A stretch of DNA of 64,000 nt from VAZQ01 sp034669045 (GCA_034669045.1 JAXDOD010000184.1:5560-69559), one strand, 5' to 3'; shown: positions 35,725 to 44,870, counted from the first letter of the stretch. Notes: a model not told the origin generated them from the sequence alone. A program made the numbers and translations.

Positions 35725-36960
35725 TCAGTTCTCAAAGGGCACGTCGTCGTAGCCGAAGCCGAGGGCGGCCCCGCCTGCCACCGCTTGGCTGTCGATCATG
35801 GACCGCACGGTCGGATTCGGCCCCGGCGCGCTGGTGACGGTCGAAGGCGCGAGGGTGCCGCCGGGCGCCGTGGACGGGCGCGGGGATGTCGTGATCCCGT
35901 TCCATGGCCACATGGTGTCGTTGAGGCGATGTCCCACTCGGTTGGGCGCCGCCGGCGCAAACGCGCCGGGGTCGCCGGAGTCGGTCCGTCGGTTCACCCA
36001 TTGCCATTTCGCCCAGAGCCGATCGACATTGGCATGCAGCAAAAAGAACAAGGGGTCCTTTGCGGCCGTTCCAATCTTGCTGATGGAACCGCCAAAGCTG
36101 GTGTGCGCGTTTCCGTGCGGATTGAACTCCATCGGAACGAAATTGCCATAGATGTGATTAGGCGGCGCAGCCAGGTTGAGCGTCTCCTCCTCCGTGAGCA
36201 GGCCGGATGGCGCCTCGTTGGCGGCAAAGTCCGGGGAGCGAACGATGCCGGTCACGCCGTCGGTGCGCCAATTCTCGAACGGGTGACCCGCCGCGAATTG
36301 CACGCGGCCGGCGCTGTTGGACGTGCCGATGAACTGCCGGGTGAACAGGCTGGGCGCCGGCTGGTCGAACCGCCAGTAGGGCAGCGCCACGCTGGGATCG
36401 ATCGCCTGCAATTCACGCTCGAGGTCGAGCAGATAGGCTCGGTGCCAAGGCAGGAAGCCGACATTGCCGTGCTCTTCCGCGGTGGCTGCGTTGACATGCA
36501 TGTCGCGGAAATCGCGAAACCGGCCGGCGCCTTGGCCGTTCAACGTTCCCATCGCGGCAATGAAGCGGTCGCGCTCAGCCGGACTCAGCGTCTGGGCGTT
36601 CTTGCGGATGCGCACCATCGTGGCCTTGGTCCCCAGCACGGCGGTCGTACCCTGCTGCACGGCCTCGACCACCGCGTCTCCCACGGCCGTGCTCGGGCGC
36701 TGGAACTCTCCGGCGATGAAGAACGCGACCGGCGTGCCATCGGCGGGCAGGCTCAGCGTCAACGTGGGCGTGCCGTTATGCGTGCGCGTGGTCGCGAACT
36801 CGAGGCGGGGACCGTTGGCCGGAGCCTTGTTGCGCAAGGTGACGGGCACGGTGCCGGAGGCGGGGCCGTTGAGCAGCCGCGCCGTCGCCGGCACCGGGGC
36901 CCACGTCAGGAAAACGCGCCCTTGCGCGTCGATACCGGGGATTTGAATATCGACATTCAT
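35725..36960 (-). CDS. Tyrosinase-family type 3 copper protein
   Basis: A 411-residue dicopper enzyme oxidising phenols to quinones. CuA ligands are His155 (DMHVN), His164 (EEHGNVGFL) and His173 (PWHRAYL); CuB ligands are His282 and His286 (PHGNAH) and His309 (FFLLHANVDRLWAKWQ). All six are present. An N-terminal ~105-residue beta-rich domain precedes the catalytic core and is not part of classical bacterial tyrosinase. There is no Sec or Tat signal. First gene of a three-gene operon with the HEAT-like and SCO-like genes. Possible roles are melanin or quinone formation; substrate unknown. Confidence 0.92.
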   Translation of the reverse strand: MNVDIQIPGIDAQGRVFLTWAPVPATARLLNGPASGTVPVTLRNKAPANGPRLEFATTRTHNGTPTLTLSLPADGTPVAFFIAGEFQRPSTAVGDAVVEAVQQGTTAVLGTKATMVRIRKNAQTLSPAERDRFIAAMGTLNGQGAGRFRDFRDMHVNAATAEEHGNVGFLPWHRAYLLDLERELQAIDPSVALPYWRFDQPAPSLFTRQFIGTSNSAGRVQFAAGHPFENWRTDGVTGIVRSPDFAANEAPSGLLTEEETLNLAAPPNHIYGNFVPMEFNPHGNAHTSFGGSISKIGTAAKDPLFFLLHANVDRLWAKWQWVNRRTDSGDPGAFAPAAPNRVGHRLNDTMWPWNGITTSPRPSTAPGGTLAPSTVTSAPGPNPTVRSMIDSQAVAGGAALGFGYDDVPFEN

Positions 36961-37030
36961 CGCGGTCGCGCCCCCACATAACTCCGCAAAATTACTGCAT
37001 CAGCCCGGTAGATGCAACCGTGAGTGGCAA

Positions 37031-37044
37031 CCCTATATATAGGG
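37031..37044. promoter_or_regulatory. 14-base perfect palindrome CCCTATATATAGGG
   Basis: A self-complementary AT-core site 71 bases upstream of the tyrosinase start. The TATATA core could be a -10 element on either strand, or an operator. No matching -35 was found on the minus strand. Confidence 0.4.
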
Positions 37045-37130
37045 CGGGACGCCGCGGAGGATGAACCGCCGCCGAGCATTCGTCAGCCGTGACGGGATCA
37101 TTTCCTTTGCGGCCGAAATTCGATAACAGA

Positions 37131-37174
37131 CCGGACGGCAGGCACCATACTGTATGGTAAAGGTTCCCGTCCGG
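37131..37174. promoter_or_regulatory. Nested palindrome upstream of miaB
   Basis: Inner perfect dyad ACCATAC-T-GTATGGT (37144-37158) lies inside outer arms CCGGACGG (37131-37138) and CCGTCCGG (37167-37174). It lies 71 bases before the miaB start and 171 bases from the tyrosinase start. It could be an operator or form an RNA stem-loop; no T-run follows. Confidence 0.45.
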
Positions 37175-37244
37175 AAATGCCGGAGGGCTGACGCCAGGTG
37201 CCGTCGGCCATAAATAACCCGAACCCATCCCCGCCTGACCGCCC

Positions 37245-38636
37245 ATGAATGGACCGCGCAAGCTCTTCGTCAAATCGTTCGGCTGCCAGATGAACGTCTA
37301 CGATTCCCATCGTATGGCGGACACGCTCGCGGCCGAGGGCTTTAGCGAGTGCGCCACGCCCGAGGACGCCGATCTTGTCATCCTCAACACCTGCCACATC
37401 CGCGAGAAGGCGGCCGACAAGGTCTATTCCGAGCTTGGCCGCCTGCGCGTGCTCAAGCAGGAGGCCGCGCGCGAGGGCCGCCGCGTGGTGATCGCGGTCG
37501 CCGGCTGCGTCGCCCAGGCCGAGGGCAAGGAGATCATCCGCCGCGCGCCGTCCGTCGATCTCGTGGTCGGGCCGCAAAGCTATCATCGGCTGCCCGGCCT
37601 GCTCGCCCGCGTCGCGGCCGGCGAACGCGCCATCGACACCGAGTTCCCGGTCGAGGACAAGTTCGACGTCCTCGCGGTCCCGACCCGCGCGGCGACGCGC
37701 GCACGCGGCATTTCCGCCTTCGTCACCGTGCAGGAAGGCTGCGACAAGTTCTGCACCTTCTGTGTGGTGCCCTATACGCGCGGCGCCGAGGTCTCGCGGC
37801 CGGTCGACAAGATCGTGGCGGAGGTCGAGCGGCTCGCCGATGCCGGCGTGCGCGAGGTCACGCTGATCGGCCAGAACGTCAATGCCTATCACGGCGAAGG
37901 GCCCGGCGCACGGCCGTGGACGCTCGGCGCGCTGCTGCATCGCGTCGCCGAGGTGCCGGGCATCGCCCGGCTGCGCTACACCACCAGTCATCCCTGCGAC
38001 GTGGACGAAAGCCTGCTCGCGGCGCACCGCGACCTGCCGGCGCTGATGCCGTTACTGCATCTGCCGGTGCAGTCGGGATCGGATCGCATCCTCGCCGCCA
38101 TGAACCGCCGGCACAGCCGCGCCGATTATCTCGCGGCCATCGCCCGCATGCGCGCCGCGCGCGCCGACATGGCGTTCTCGTCCGACTTCATCGTCGGTTT
38201 TCCGGGCGAGAGCGACGAGGAATTCCGCGCGTCGCTCTCGCTCGTCGACGAGGTTGGCTTCGCGAGCGCCTACTCGTTCAAATATTCGCCGCGGCCGGGG
38301 ACGCCCGCCGCCGACCTGGCCGAGCAGGTGCCCGACGATGTGAAGTTGCAGCGACTGCACCGTCTGCAACACGCGATCGCTCGGCACCAGGCGGCGTTTA
38401 ATGCGCGCATGCATGGCCGCACCGTCGCGGTGCTGTTCGAGAAGCCGGGGCGTCACCCGGGGCAGCTCGTCGGGCGCTCGCCCTATCTGCAGCCGGTGCA
38501 GGCGCAGGTCGCGCCGGCGATGATCGGCGAAGTCGCGCCGGTGACGATCACCGAAGTCCGCAGCAACAGCCTGTTCGGCGCACTGGCGGTGCCGGCACGC
38601 GCGCACGAACCGATGCTGGCGGAAGCAGGAGCCTAG
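37245..38636 (+). CDS. miaB: tRNA-2-methylthio-N6-dimethylallyladenosine synthase MiaB
   Basis: A 463-residue radical-SAM methylthiotransferase acting on i6A37 of tRNA. The N-terminal cluster Cys are in SFGCQMNVYDS, NTCHIRE and VAGCVAQ. The radical-SAM triad CxxxCxxC is in GCDKFCTFCVVPYTRG. A C-terminal TRAM domain follows (GRTVAVLFEKPG). Length is normal. First gene of the miaB-phoH-ybeY-corC-lnt block. Confidence 0.95.
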   Translation: MNGPRKLFVKSFGCQMNVYDSHRMADTLAAEGFSECATPEDADLVILNTCHIREKAADKVYSELGRLRVLKQEAAREGRRVVIAVAGCVAQAEGKEIIRRAPSVDLVVGPQSYHRLPGLLARVAAGERAIDTEFPVEDKFDVLAVPTRAATRARGISAFVTVQEGCDKFCTFCVVPYTRGAEVSRPVDKIVAEVERLADAGVREVTLIGQNVNAYHGEGPGARPWTLGALLHRVAEVPGIARLRYTTSHPCDVDESLLAAHRDLPALMPLLHLPVQSGSDRILAAMNRRHSRADYLAAIARMRAARADMAFSSDFIVGFPGESDEEFRASLSLVDEVGFASAYSFKYSPRPGTPAADLAEQVPDDVKLQRLHRLQHAIARHQAAFNARMHGRTVAVLFEKPGRHPGQLVGRSPYLQPVQAQVAPAMIGEVAPVTITEVRSNSLFGALAVPARAHEPMLAEAGA

Positions 38637-38641
38637 AGCCG

Positions 38642-39697
38642 TTGCGCACCACGCGGTCGGATAACGAGACCCTCACCCCCTCGGCGGACGCCGACGGAGC
38701 GAATGGCACGACGCAGGTCGGGCTCAGCTTCGACGACAACCGCCTCGCCTCGACCTTGTTCGGGCAATATGGACAGAACCTCGCGCTGATCGAGCGCCGG
38801 CTCGGCGTCGCCGCCGAGCAGCGCGGCAACCAGGTCGCCATCGAAGGATCGCGCGACGCCTGCGACCAGGCGCGGCGCGTGCTGGAGGGCCTCTATGCCA
38901 GGCTCAAGCGCGGCGACGAGCTCGTCTCCGGCGACGTGGAAGGCGCCATCCGGCTCGCCATCGCGCAGGGCTCGCTGTTCGACTACGACCCGGCCGCCGC
39001 ACGGCCGAGCTTCGAGGAGATCAACCTGCGCAAGCGTCCGGTGCGCGCCCGCACCGCGGCGCAGGACGCCTATATCCGCGCCTTCCGCCGCCACGCGCTG
39101 GTCTTCGGCACCGGCCCCGCCGGCACCGGCAAGACCTGGCTCGCGGTCGCGCATGCGGTGCAGTTGTACGAGCGCAAGGAGGTCGACCGCATCATCCTCT
39201 CGCGCCCGGCGGTCGAGGCCGGCGAGCGGCTGGGTTTTCTTCCCGGCGACATGCGCGAGAAGGTCGACCCCTACCTGCGGCCGATCTACGACGCGCTCTA
39301 CGACCTGATGGACGCGCGCATCGTCGAGCGGGCGATGCAGGCCGGCGAGTTCGAGGTGGCGCCGCTCGCCTTCATGCGCGGGCGGACCCTCGCGAACGCG
39401 GCGGTGATCCTCGACGAGGCGCAGAACACCACATCGATGCAGATGAAGATGTTCCTCACGCGGCTCGGCGAGAACAGCCGCATGATCGTCACCGGCGATC
39501 CGAGCCAGGTCGACCTGCCCCACGGCCAGACCTCCGGGCTCGCCGAGGCGACCCGGCTGCTCGAAGGCGTCGAGGGCATCGGCCATGTCGCCTTCGGCGC
39601 CCAGGACGTGATCCGGCACGAACTGGTCCAGCGCATCGTCGAAGCCTATGACCAGGCCGCGCTGCAGCCGGCGCGCCCGCGCGAGGTCAAGGAATGA
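38642..39697 (+). CDS. PhoH-like ATPase (YbeZ)
   Basis: A 351-residue P-loop ATPase linked to YbeY and 16S rRNA maturation. N-terminal KH-like region; Walker A GPAGTGKT at residues 158-165; Walker B AVILDEAQN; then RMIVTGDPSQVDLP. The only plausible start is TTG 38642, with AGGAG about 10 bases upstream and 5 bases after the miaB stop. Confidence 0.92.
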   Translation: MRTTRSDNETLTPSADADGANGTTQVGLSFDDNRLASTLFGQYGQNLALIERRLGVAAEQRGNQVAIEGSRDACDQARRVLEGLYARLKRGDELVSGDVEGAIRLAIAQGSLFDYDPAAARPSFEEINLRKRPVRARTAAQDAYIRAFRRHALVFGTGPAGTGKTWLAVAHAVQLYERKEVDRIILSRPAVEAGERLGFLPGDMREKVDPYLRPIYDALYDLMDARIVERAMQAGEFEVAPLAFMRGRTLANAAVILDEAQNTTSMQMKMFLTRLGENSRMIVTGDPSQVDLPHGQTSGLAEATRLLEGVEGIGHVAFGAQDVIRHELVQRIVEAYDQAALQPARPREVKE

Positions 39698-39758
39698 TGA
39701 ACGTGAAGGGTCCGTTCGGGATCGTTCCGAGCTCCCCCGCCGACGCTCGGGCCGCGGA

Positions 39759-40277
39759 ATGACGGCGCTATCGACCGGCCGCCGCGTGAAACGGCGGCCC
39801 CCGGCGCCGATGATCGACTTCCTTGTCGAGTCCCCGCGCTGGAAGGCGCAACGGGGCGTCAAGGCGGCGCTGCGGCGGGCGGTCGCGGAGGCGGCCTCGG
39901 CGGTGTCAACATCGCCGGGCGAGATTGCTATCGTGCTGAGCGATGATTCGAGGATCCGTGCACTCAACCGCGTCTGGCGCGGCAAGGACGAGGCGACCAA
40001 CGTCCTGTCGTTTCCGGCCGGCGAGCAAAACCCCGATACCCCGCGGCACCTAGGGGACCTCGTGATCGCCTACGAGACCACCGCACGCGAGGCCAAGGCC
40101 GAGCACAAGCCGTTCATGCATCACCTGGCGCATCTTGCCGTGCATGGATTTCTTCACCTGGTCGGCTACGACCACGCGCAGGACACCGAGGCCGAAGCCA
40201 TGGAAGCCCTCGAAATCGCGGTGCTCGCGCGCGTGCGCGTGCCCAATCCCTATTTAGCGCGGCAAGCCAGGCGCTGA
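39759..40277 (+). CDS. ybeY: Endoribonuclease YbeY (rRNA maturation factor)
   Basis: A 172-residue zinc RNase for 16S 3'-end processing and ribosome quality control. Zinc motif HGFLHLVGYDH gives His129, His133 and His139. The IRALNRVWRGKDEATNVLSFP block is diagnostic. The start is ATG 39759; an upstream in-frame ATG inside phoH is rejected. A degenerate palindromic repeat overlaps the region just before the start. Confidence 0.94.
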   Translation: MTALSTGRRVKRRPPAPMIDFLVESPRWKAQRGVKAALRRAVAEAASAVSTSPGEIAIVLSDDSRIRALNRVWRGKDEATNVLSFPAGEQNPDTPRHLGDLVIAYETTAREAKAEHKPFMHHLAHLAVHGFLHLVGYDHAQDTEAEAMEALEIAVLARVRVPNPYLARQARR

Positions 40278-40289
40278 CGCCCGATCGCC

Positions 40290-41456
40290 ATGCCCGACAC
40301 CGACCCCATTAGTCCGAACGACCAGGCCGGCGCCACAAGCGAGAGCCGCAATCTGCCGGTCCTGGTTCCGCGCCCGAGCGATGTCGCGCGCACGGGCGGA
40401 GAAAGCTGGCTGGGGCGGGCGCTGCGGGCGCTGTTCGGCTGGAAGCAGGGCTCGATCCGCTCCGACCTCAAGGACGTGCTGGAAGCAGGCGCGGGCGAGA
40501 CCGGTTTCTCGCCCAAGGAAAGCGCCATGCTCAAGAACATCCTTGGGCTGCGCGAGGGCCGCGTGGTCGACGTGATGGTGCCGCGCGCCGATATCATCGC
40601 CGTGCAGCAGGACATCGTCCTGGGCGAGCTCCTGAAGGTGTTCGCGAGCGCGGAGCATTCGCGGCTGGTGGTCTATGACGACACGCTCGACGCCGCCATG
40701 GGCATGGTCCACATCCGCGACCTGATCGCGTTCATGACCGCCCGCGCCGCGGAGGCCGGCGGCAAGGCCCGCGTCAAACGCCGGAAGCCGTTCGCCGCCG
40801 GCCTCGATCTCAAGGCGATCGATCTCTCGACGCCGCTGTCGCAGACCAAAATCATCCGCGACATGCTGTTCGCCCCGCCCTCGATGCCGCTGCTCGATCT
40901 GCTCGGCCGGATGCAGGCGACGCGCATCCATCTCGCGCTGGTGGTCGACGAATACGGCGGCGCCGACGGTGTCGTCTCGATCGAGGACATCGTCGAGCAG
41001 ATCGTCGGCGAGATCGCCGACGAGCACGACGAGGAGCTGGCCCCCGGCGTGGTGCGCCAGCCCGACGGTTCGTTCCTGGCCGACGCGCGCGCCAGCCTCG
41101 AGCACGTCACCGCCATCGTCGGACCGGAATTCGAGGTTGCCGATATCGCCAAGGAGGTCGACACGCTCTCGGGCTATATCGCGACCCGCATCGGGCGCGT
41201 GCCGGTGCGCGGCGAGGTCGTGCCCGGGCCGGGCCGGTTCGAGCTCGAAGTGCTCGACGCCGATCCCCGCCGCGTGAAGCGGCTCAAGATCTATATCGGC
41301 ATCGACCGGCCGAACGGTGACAAGGCGCCGCGCCGCCCGGGCGCGGCTGCGCCGCCGCAGCCGACCGCGACGCAAGGCGACCTGCCCGTCACCCGCGACA
41401 CGTCGGTGAAGCTCTCGCCCGACGTGCCGCCTTCGAAGGCTCCGCGCGGACCGTGA
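40290..41456 (+). CDS. CBS-domain protein of the CorC/HlyC family
   Basis: A 388-residue soluble protein: a CBS pair (VVDVMVPRADIIAVQ...; MPLLDLLGRMQATRIHLALVVDEYGGADGVVSIEDIVEQIVGEI) followed by a CorC/transporter-associated domain (ADARASLEHVTAIVG...). A charged Pro-rich tail follows. No membrane domain. CorC proteins are tied to Mg/Co efflux; the ybeY-corC-lnt order is conserved. Its last codon overlaps the lnt GTG (GTGA). Confidence 0.9.
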   Translation: MPDTDPISPNDQAGATSESRNLPVLVPRPSDVARTGGESWLGRALRALFGWKQGSIRSDLKDVLEAGAGETGFSPKESAMLKNILGLREGRVVDVMVPRADIIAVQQDIVLGELLKVFASAEHSRLVVYDDTLDAAMGMVHIRDLIAFMTARAAEAGGKARVKRRKPFAAGLDLKAIDLSTPLSQTKIIRDMLFAPPSMPLLDLLGRMQATRIHLALVVDEYGGADGVVSIEDIVEQIVGEIADEHDEELAPGVVRQPDGSFLADARASLEHVTAIVGPEFEVADIAKEVDTLSGYIATRIGRVPVRGEVVPGPGRFELEVLDADPRRVKRLKIYIGIDRPNGDKAPRRPGAAAPPQPTATQGDLPVTRDTSVKLSPDVPPSKAPRGP

Positions 41457-43054
41457 CGCCCACCGGCCTCGCCCATCGGATCATGCTGGCCTGGGGATGG
41501 CGGCGCGTCCTGATCGCGTTCATGGCCGGCGCCGTGACCACGCTCGCGCTGCCGCCGCTCAATGTCTGGCCGGCGCCATTCCTGACCTTTCCGATCCTCG
41601 TGTGGCTCATCGACGGCGCCGCGGCCGGACGGTTGGGCGGGGTCGTTGCCGCCGCGGCGACCGGCTGGTGGTTCGGCTTCGGCTATTTCCTCGGCGGTCT
41701 GTACTGGGTCGGCAACGCGTTCCTGGTCGATGCCAGGACGTTCGGCTGGCTCCTGCCCTTCGCGGTCGTCGCACTGCCGGCCGGCCTCGCGCTGTTCACG
41801 GCCCTCGGCCTCGCGCTGGCGCGGCTCATCTGGACGCGCGGCGCGTCGCGCGTGCTGGCGCTCGCGGCCGCCCTTACGCTGTCGGAGTGGCTGCGCGGTC
41901 ATGTGCTGAGCGGATTTCCGTGGAACGCGTTCGGCTCCGCGCTCGCGACATTGGACTGGCTGGCGCAGAGTGCCGCGCTGTTCGGGGTCTGGGGCCTCAC
42001 CTTCGTGGCGGTGGCGGTCTATGCCTCGCCGGCGGTGCTGACCGACGATGCGGCGGATACGAGGCGGCGCTGGCTGGCGCCCGCGCTCAGCGTCGCCGTC
42101 ATCGCCGCGATGGCTGCCTACGGCGCGCTGCGGCTCCATCGCACGCCGACCGCCTATGTCGACAACGTGCGGCTGCGCATCATGCAGCCGAACCTGCAGC
42201 AGGACGACAAATTCCGTTATGCCCAGAAACAGGCGGTGATGAGTCGTTACATCGCGTTATCCGACCGTGCCAGCGGCCCGCAGGCGAGCGGAATCGCCGA
42301 TGTGACCCATCTGATCTGGCCGGAATCCGCATTCCCGTTCTTCCTCACGCGTGAAGCCGACGCGCTCGCCCAGATCGCGGCGCTGCTGCCGGAGGGAACT
42401 GTGCTGATCACGGGCGCCGTGCGCGCGCCCGAAACCGCGCCGACCGGCGACGTCACGCGGGCCTATAATTCGATCTACGTGATCGACCACGACGGGTCGG
42501 TGCTCTCGGTCTATGACAAGGTCCATCTGGTTCCGTTCGGCGAATATCTGCCGTTCCAGACCCTGCTCGAACGGCTCGGCCTGATGCAGCTCACCAAGGT
42601 GCAAGGCGGGTTCATCCCGGGCGACCGCCGCCGCGCCCAGAACGTGCCGCGGGCGCCGCGTTTCCTGCCGCTGGTCTGCTACGAGATCATCTTTCCAGGC
42701 GCCGCGGTGCCGCGTGGCGAGCGCGCCGGCTGGATGCTCAACCTCACCAACGACGGCTGGTTCGGCATGAGCGCGGGACCCTACCAGCACTTCTTCCAGG
42801 CGCGGCTGCGGGCGATCGAAGAAGGGCTTCCGCTGGTGCGCGCCGCCAACACCGGCATTTCGGCGGTGGTCGATCCGCTCGGCCGCGTCCTCAAATCGCT
42901 GCCGCTCGGCAGCGAGGGCATCCTCGACGCGGCGCTGCCACGGCCGCTGCCGCCGACCATCTATGCGCGACTTGGCGACGCACCGGCAGGAATCGCCGTC
43001 GCGCTGACCTGTCTTCTGATGATCCGTTTGAGGCGGACGGCACGCTTGCAGTAA
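41453..43054 (+). CDS. lnt: Apolipoprotein N-acyltransferase
   Basis: A 533-residue inner-membrane enzyme adding the third acyl chain to lipoproteins. Several hydrophobic segments occupy residues ~15-210, and a C-terminal nitrilase domain carries the Glu-Lys-Cys triad: Glu in WPESAFPF, Lys in YDKVHLVPFGEYLPF, Cys in PLVCYEIIFP. The GTG start overlaps the corC stop, implying coupling. Confidence 0.95.
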   Translation: MTPTGLAHRIMLAWGWRRVLIAFMAGAVTTLALPPLNVWPAPFLTFPILVWLIDGAAAGRLGGVVAAAATGWWFGFGYFLGGLYWVGNAFLVDARTFGWLLPFAVVALPAGLALFTALGLALARLIWTRGASRVLALAAALTLSEWLRGHVLSGFPWNAFGSALATLDWLAQSAALFGVWGLTFVAVAVYASPAVLTDDAADTRRRWLAPALSVAVIAAMAAYGALRLHRTPTAYVDNVRLRIMQPNLQQDDKFRYAQKQAVMSRYIALSDRASGPQASGIADVTHLIWPESAFPFFLTREADALAQIAALLPEGTVLITGAVRAPETAPTGDVTRAYNSIYVIDHDGSVLSVYDKVHLVPFGEYLPFQTLLERLGLMQLTKVQGGFIPGDRRRAQNVPRAPRFLPLVCYEIIFPGAAVPRGERAGWMLNLTNDGWFGMSAGPYQHFFQARLRAIEEGLPLVRAANTGISAVVDPLGRVLKSLPLGSEGILDAALPRPLPPTIYARLGDAPAGIAVALTCLLMIRLRRTARLQ

Positions 43055-43198
43055 AGCATGCCGGTTAGGCGAAAGGCGCATACCGGCGGCCTATGGGCCA
43101 GTGCCGGGGGTAAGTTATACGGAGGCAGGGGTGGATTATCGCGCGTTTCGCGCATAAGTTGATAAGTGCAAGTGTTCCGAAAATAAACCAACAGTTGT

Positions 43199-43223
43199 AA
43201 CCATTTCACAGTTACTTATGGTT
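43199..43223. promoter_or_regulatory. Candidate operator AACCAT-N13-ATGGTT upstream of the XRE regulator
   Basis: A perfect 6-base inverted repeat in the AT-richer 250-base leader of the helix-turn-helix gene, about 85 bases before its start. The spacing suits a dimeric HTH protein. Autoregulation is inference. Confidence 0.4.
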
Positions 43224-43306
43224 GCCGCCCTTCTCAAATGAAATGCCAATTGCCATAAGGAACTTGCACAGCATAACATTGAACCGCTCCCCTATAGGAG
43301 AACTTG

Positions 43307-43714
43307 ATGATCAAGAAGGCTCCAAACCCCGTCGACAAGCATGTGGGAAGCAGGGTGCGGATGCGTCGCATGATGCTGGGAATGAGCCAGGAGAAACTTG
43401 GCGACGCGCTTGGCCTGACGTTCCAGCAAGTCCAGAAATACGAAAAGGGCACCAACCGCATCGGGGCCAGCCGGCTGCAGCAGATTTCGATCATCCTGCA
43501 GGTCCCGGTGGCGTTCTTCTTCGAGGGCGCGCCGACCGTGGGCATTCAGCCGGATGGAATGAAGGAAGCGCCCTCTCCGGCCTATGTGTCCGACTTCCTC
43601 GCCACCTCCGAAGGCCTCGCGCTCACCAAGGCCTTCATGCACATCAAGGAAGCCAAGCTCCGCCGCCGCATCGTCGATCTCGTCGAAGAGATCGCCGGCA
43701 AGGCCAAGGACTGA
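43307..43714 (+). CDS. XRE-family helix-turn-helix regulator
   Basis: A 135-residue regulator with N-terminal HTH (VRMRRMMLGMSQEKLGDALGLTFQQVQKYEKG) and a C-terminal region of the type shared by alphaproteobacterial single-domain cell-cycle or symbiosis-linked regulators (LATSEGLALTKAFMHIKEAKLRRRIVDLVEEIA). AGGAG lies 6 bases before ATG 43307; a TTG one codon upstream is not needed. Its position between lnt and metK is conserved in rhizobia, here with a Kelch gene added. Confidence 0.9.
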   Translation: MIKKAPNPVDKHVGSRVRMRRMMLGMSQEKLGDALGLTFQQVQKYEKGTNRIGASRLQQISIILQVPVAFFFEGAPTVGIQPDGMKEAPSPAYVSDFLATSEGLALTKAFMHIKEAKLRRRIVDLVEEIAGKAKD

Positions 43715-43730
43715 GCGGCAATCCCTTCCA

Positions 43731-43762
43731 CCGACGTTCTCCGGACCTGCCGACGTTCTCCG
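43731..43762. repeat. Two direct copies of CCGACGTTCTCCG
   Basis: Identical 13-base units at 43731-43743 and 43750-43762, just after the XRE regulator stop. Possibly a small binding array or chance duplication. Confidence 0.4.
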
Positions 43763-43886
43763 CGCCTCATGCCGCACGCGGAGGGGGGCGTGCAGCCACG
43801 CGCCGGCGCCTTGTTTCGTTGCCCGCAACGCGCTTAGGCTGCTTCAGGCTTAAACCCCGGAGCCGCTCCCAGAGGAGGCGCGAGTC

Positions 43887-44870
43887 ATGAGGGCAGCAGC
43901 ACGGACACGGAGCGCGCTGGTTGTTCTTGGCGTCTGTGGCGTCCTGGCCGGCGGCGCCTCGCCGCTGCAGGCGGCCGAGCCAGGCATCTGGTCCACCAAG
44001 GCGCCGATGCCGGCCGCGCGCGAAGACGTCGGCGCCGTCGCCTTCGAGGGCAAGATCTACGTGCTCGGCGGCACCGCCCATGCCGACGCCCAGATCGCCC
44101 GCAACGAAGAATACGATCCGACGACCGACCGCTGGCGCGCGCGGGCATCGATGCCGCGCGGCACGCATCATCTCGCCGTGGCGCTGCTGAACGGGAAAAT
44201 CTATGCCTTCGGCGGCTTCACGGCGCCGGCGCACGGCGCCCCGGTCGATATCGCCTTCGAATACGACATCAAGGCCGACGGCTGGCGGGTGCTGCCGAAG
44301 CTCTCGAGCCCGCGCGGCTCGCCCGCCGCGGTCGGCCTCGACGGCAAGCTCCACGTCGTCGGCGGGCGCGGTCCCGACGGCGCCACCGTCGCCACGCATG
44401 AGGCGCTCGACCCGGTGAGCGGCCAGTGGACCGCGCTGGCGCCGCTGCCGAAAGCACGCGACCACATCGGCCTGATCGCGATCGACGGAAAGATCCACGC
44501 CATCGGCGGCCGGCTCGCGAGCACCAACACGAACCAGCCGCTGCATGACATCTATGACCCGGCGACCAACGCCTGGGTTGCGGCCGCGCCGATGCCGACG
44601 CCGCGCTCGAGCGTCGGGATCACCCAGTACCGCGGCATGATCCTGGTGGTCGGCGGCGAAGGCGACGCCACCGGTCCCGGCAGCGCCTTCAAGGACAACG
44701 AGGGCTACGACCTCAAGACCGGCCAATGGCTCAAGCTCGCGCCGCTGCCTTTGGGCAAGCACGCGCTCGGCGCCGCGACGGTCGGATCGGCGGCCTATTT
44801 TCCGGGCGGTTCGAGCACGCGCGGGGGCGCCGGCGTGACCGCCGAGACCATGGTGTTCACGCTGCCATAG
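43887..44870 (+). CDS. Exported Kelch-repeat beta-propeller protein
   Basis: A 327-residue protein with signal peptide SALVVLGVCGVLAGGASPLQAAE, then about six Kelch motifs. Each has the pattern of hydrophobic strand, GG, and conserved Tyr/Trp, for example KIYVLGGTAHAD...EYDPTTDRW and KIYAFGGFTAP...FEYDIKADGW. Periplasmic or extracellular. It resembles sialate-mutarotase-like Kelch proteins (NanM) only in fold; no sialic acid genes are near. AGAGGAGG precedes the ATG. Confidence 0.88.
   Translation: MRAAARTRSALVVLGVCGVLAGGASPLQAAEPGIWSTKAPMPAAREDVGAVAFEGKIYVLGGTAHADAQIARNEEYDPTTDRWRARASMPRGTHHLAVALLNGKIYAFGGFTAPAHGAPVDIAFEYDIKADGWRVLPKLSSPRGSPAAVGLDGKLHVVGGRGPDGATVATHEALDPVSGQWTALAPLPKARDHIGLIAIDGKIHAIGGRLASTNTNQPLHDIYDPATNAWVAAAPMPTPRSSVGITQYRGMILVVGGEGDATGPGSAFKDNEGYDLKTGQWLKLAPLPLGKHALGAATVGSAAYFPGGSSTRGGAGVTAETMVFTLP

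Noticed and set aside
33636..36960. Transposon-borne island for the tyrosinase operon
   Set aside because: No transposase, terminal inverted repeats or target duplication were seen; only a short dispersed repeat lies at one edge.
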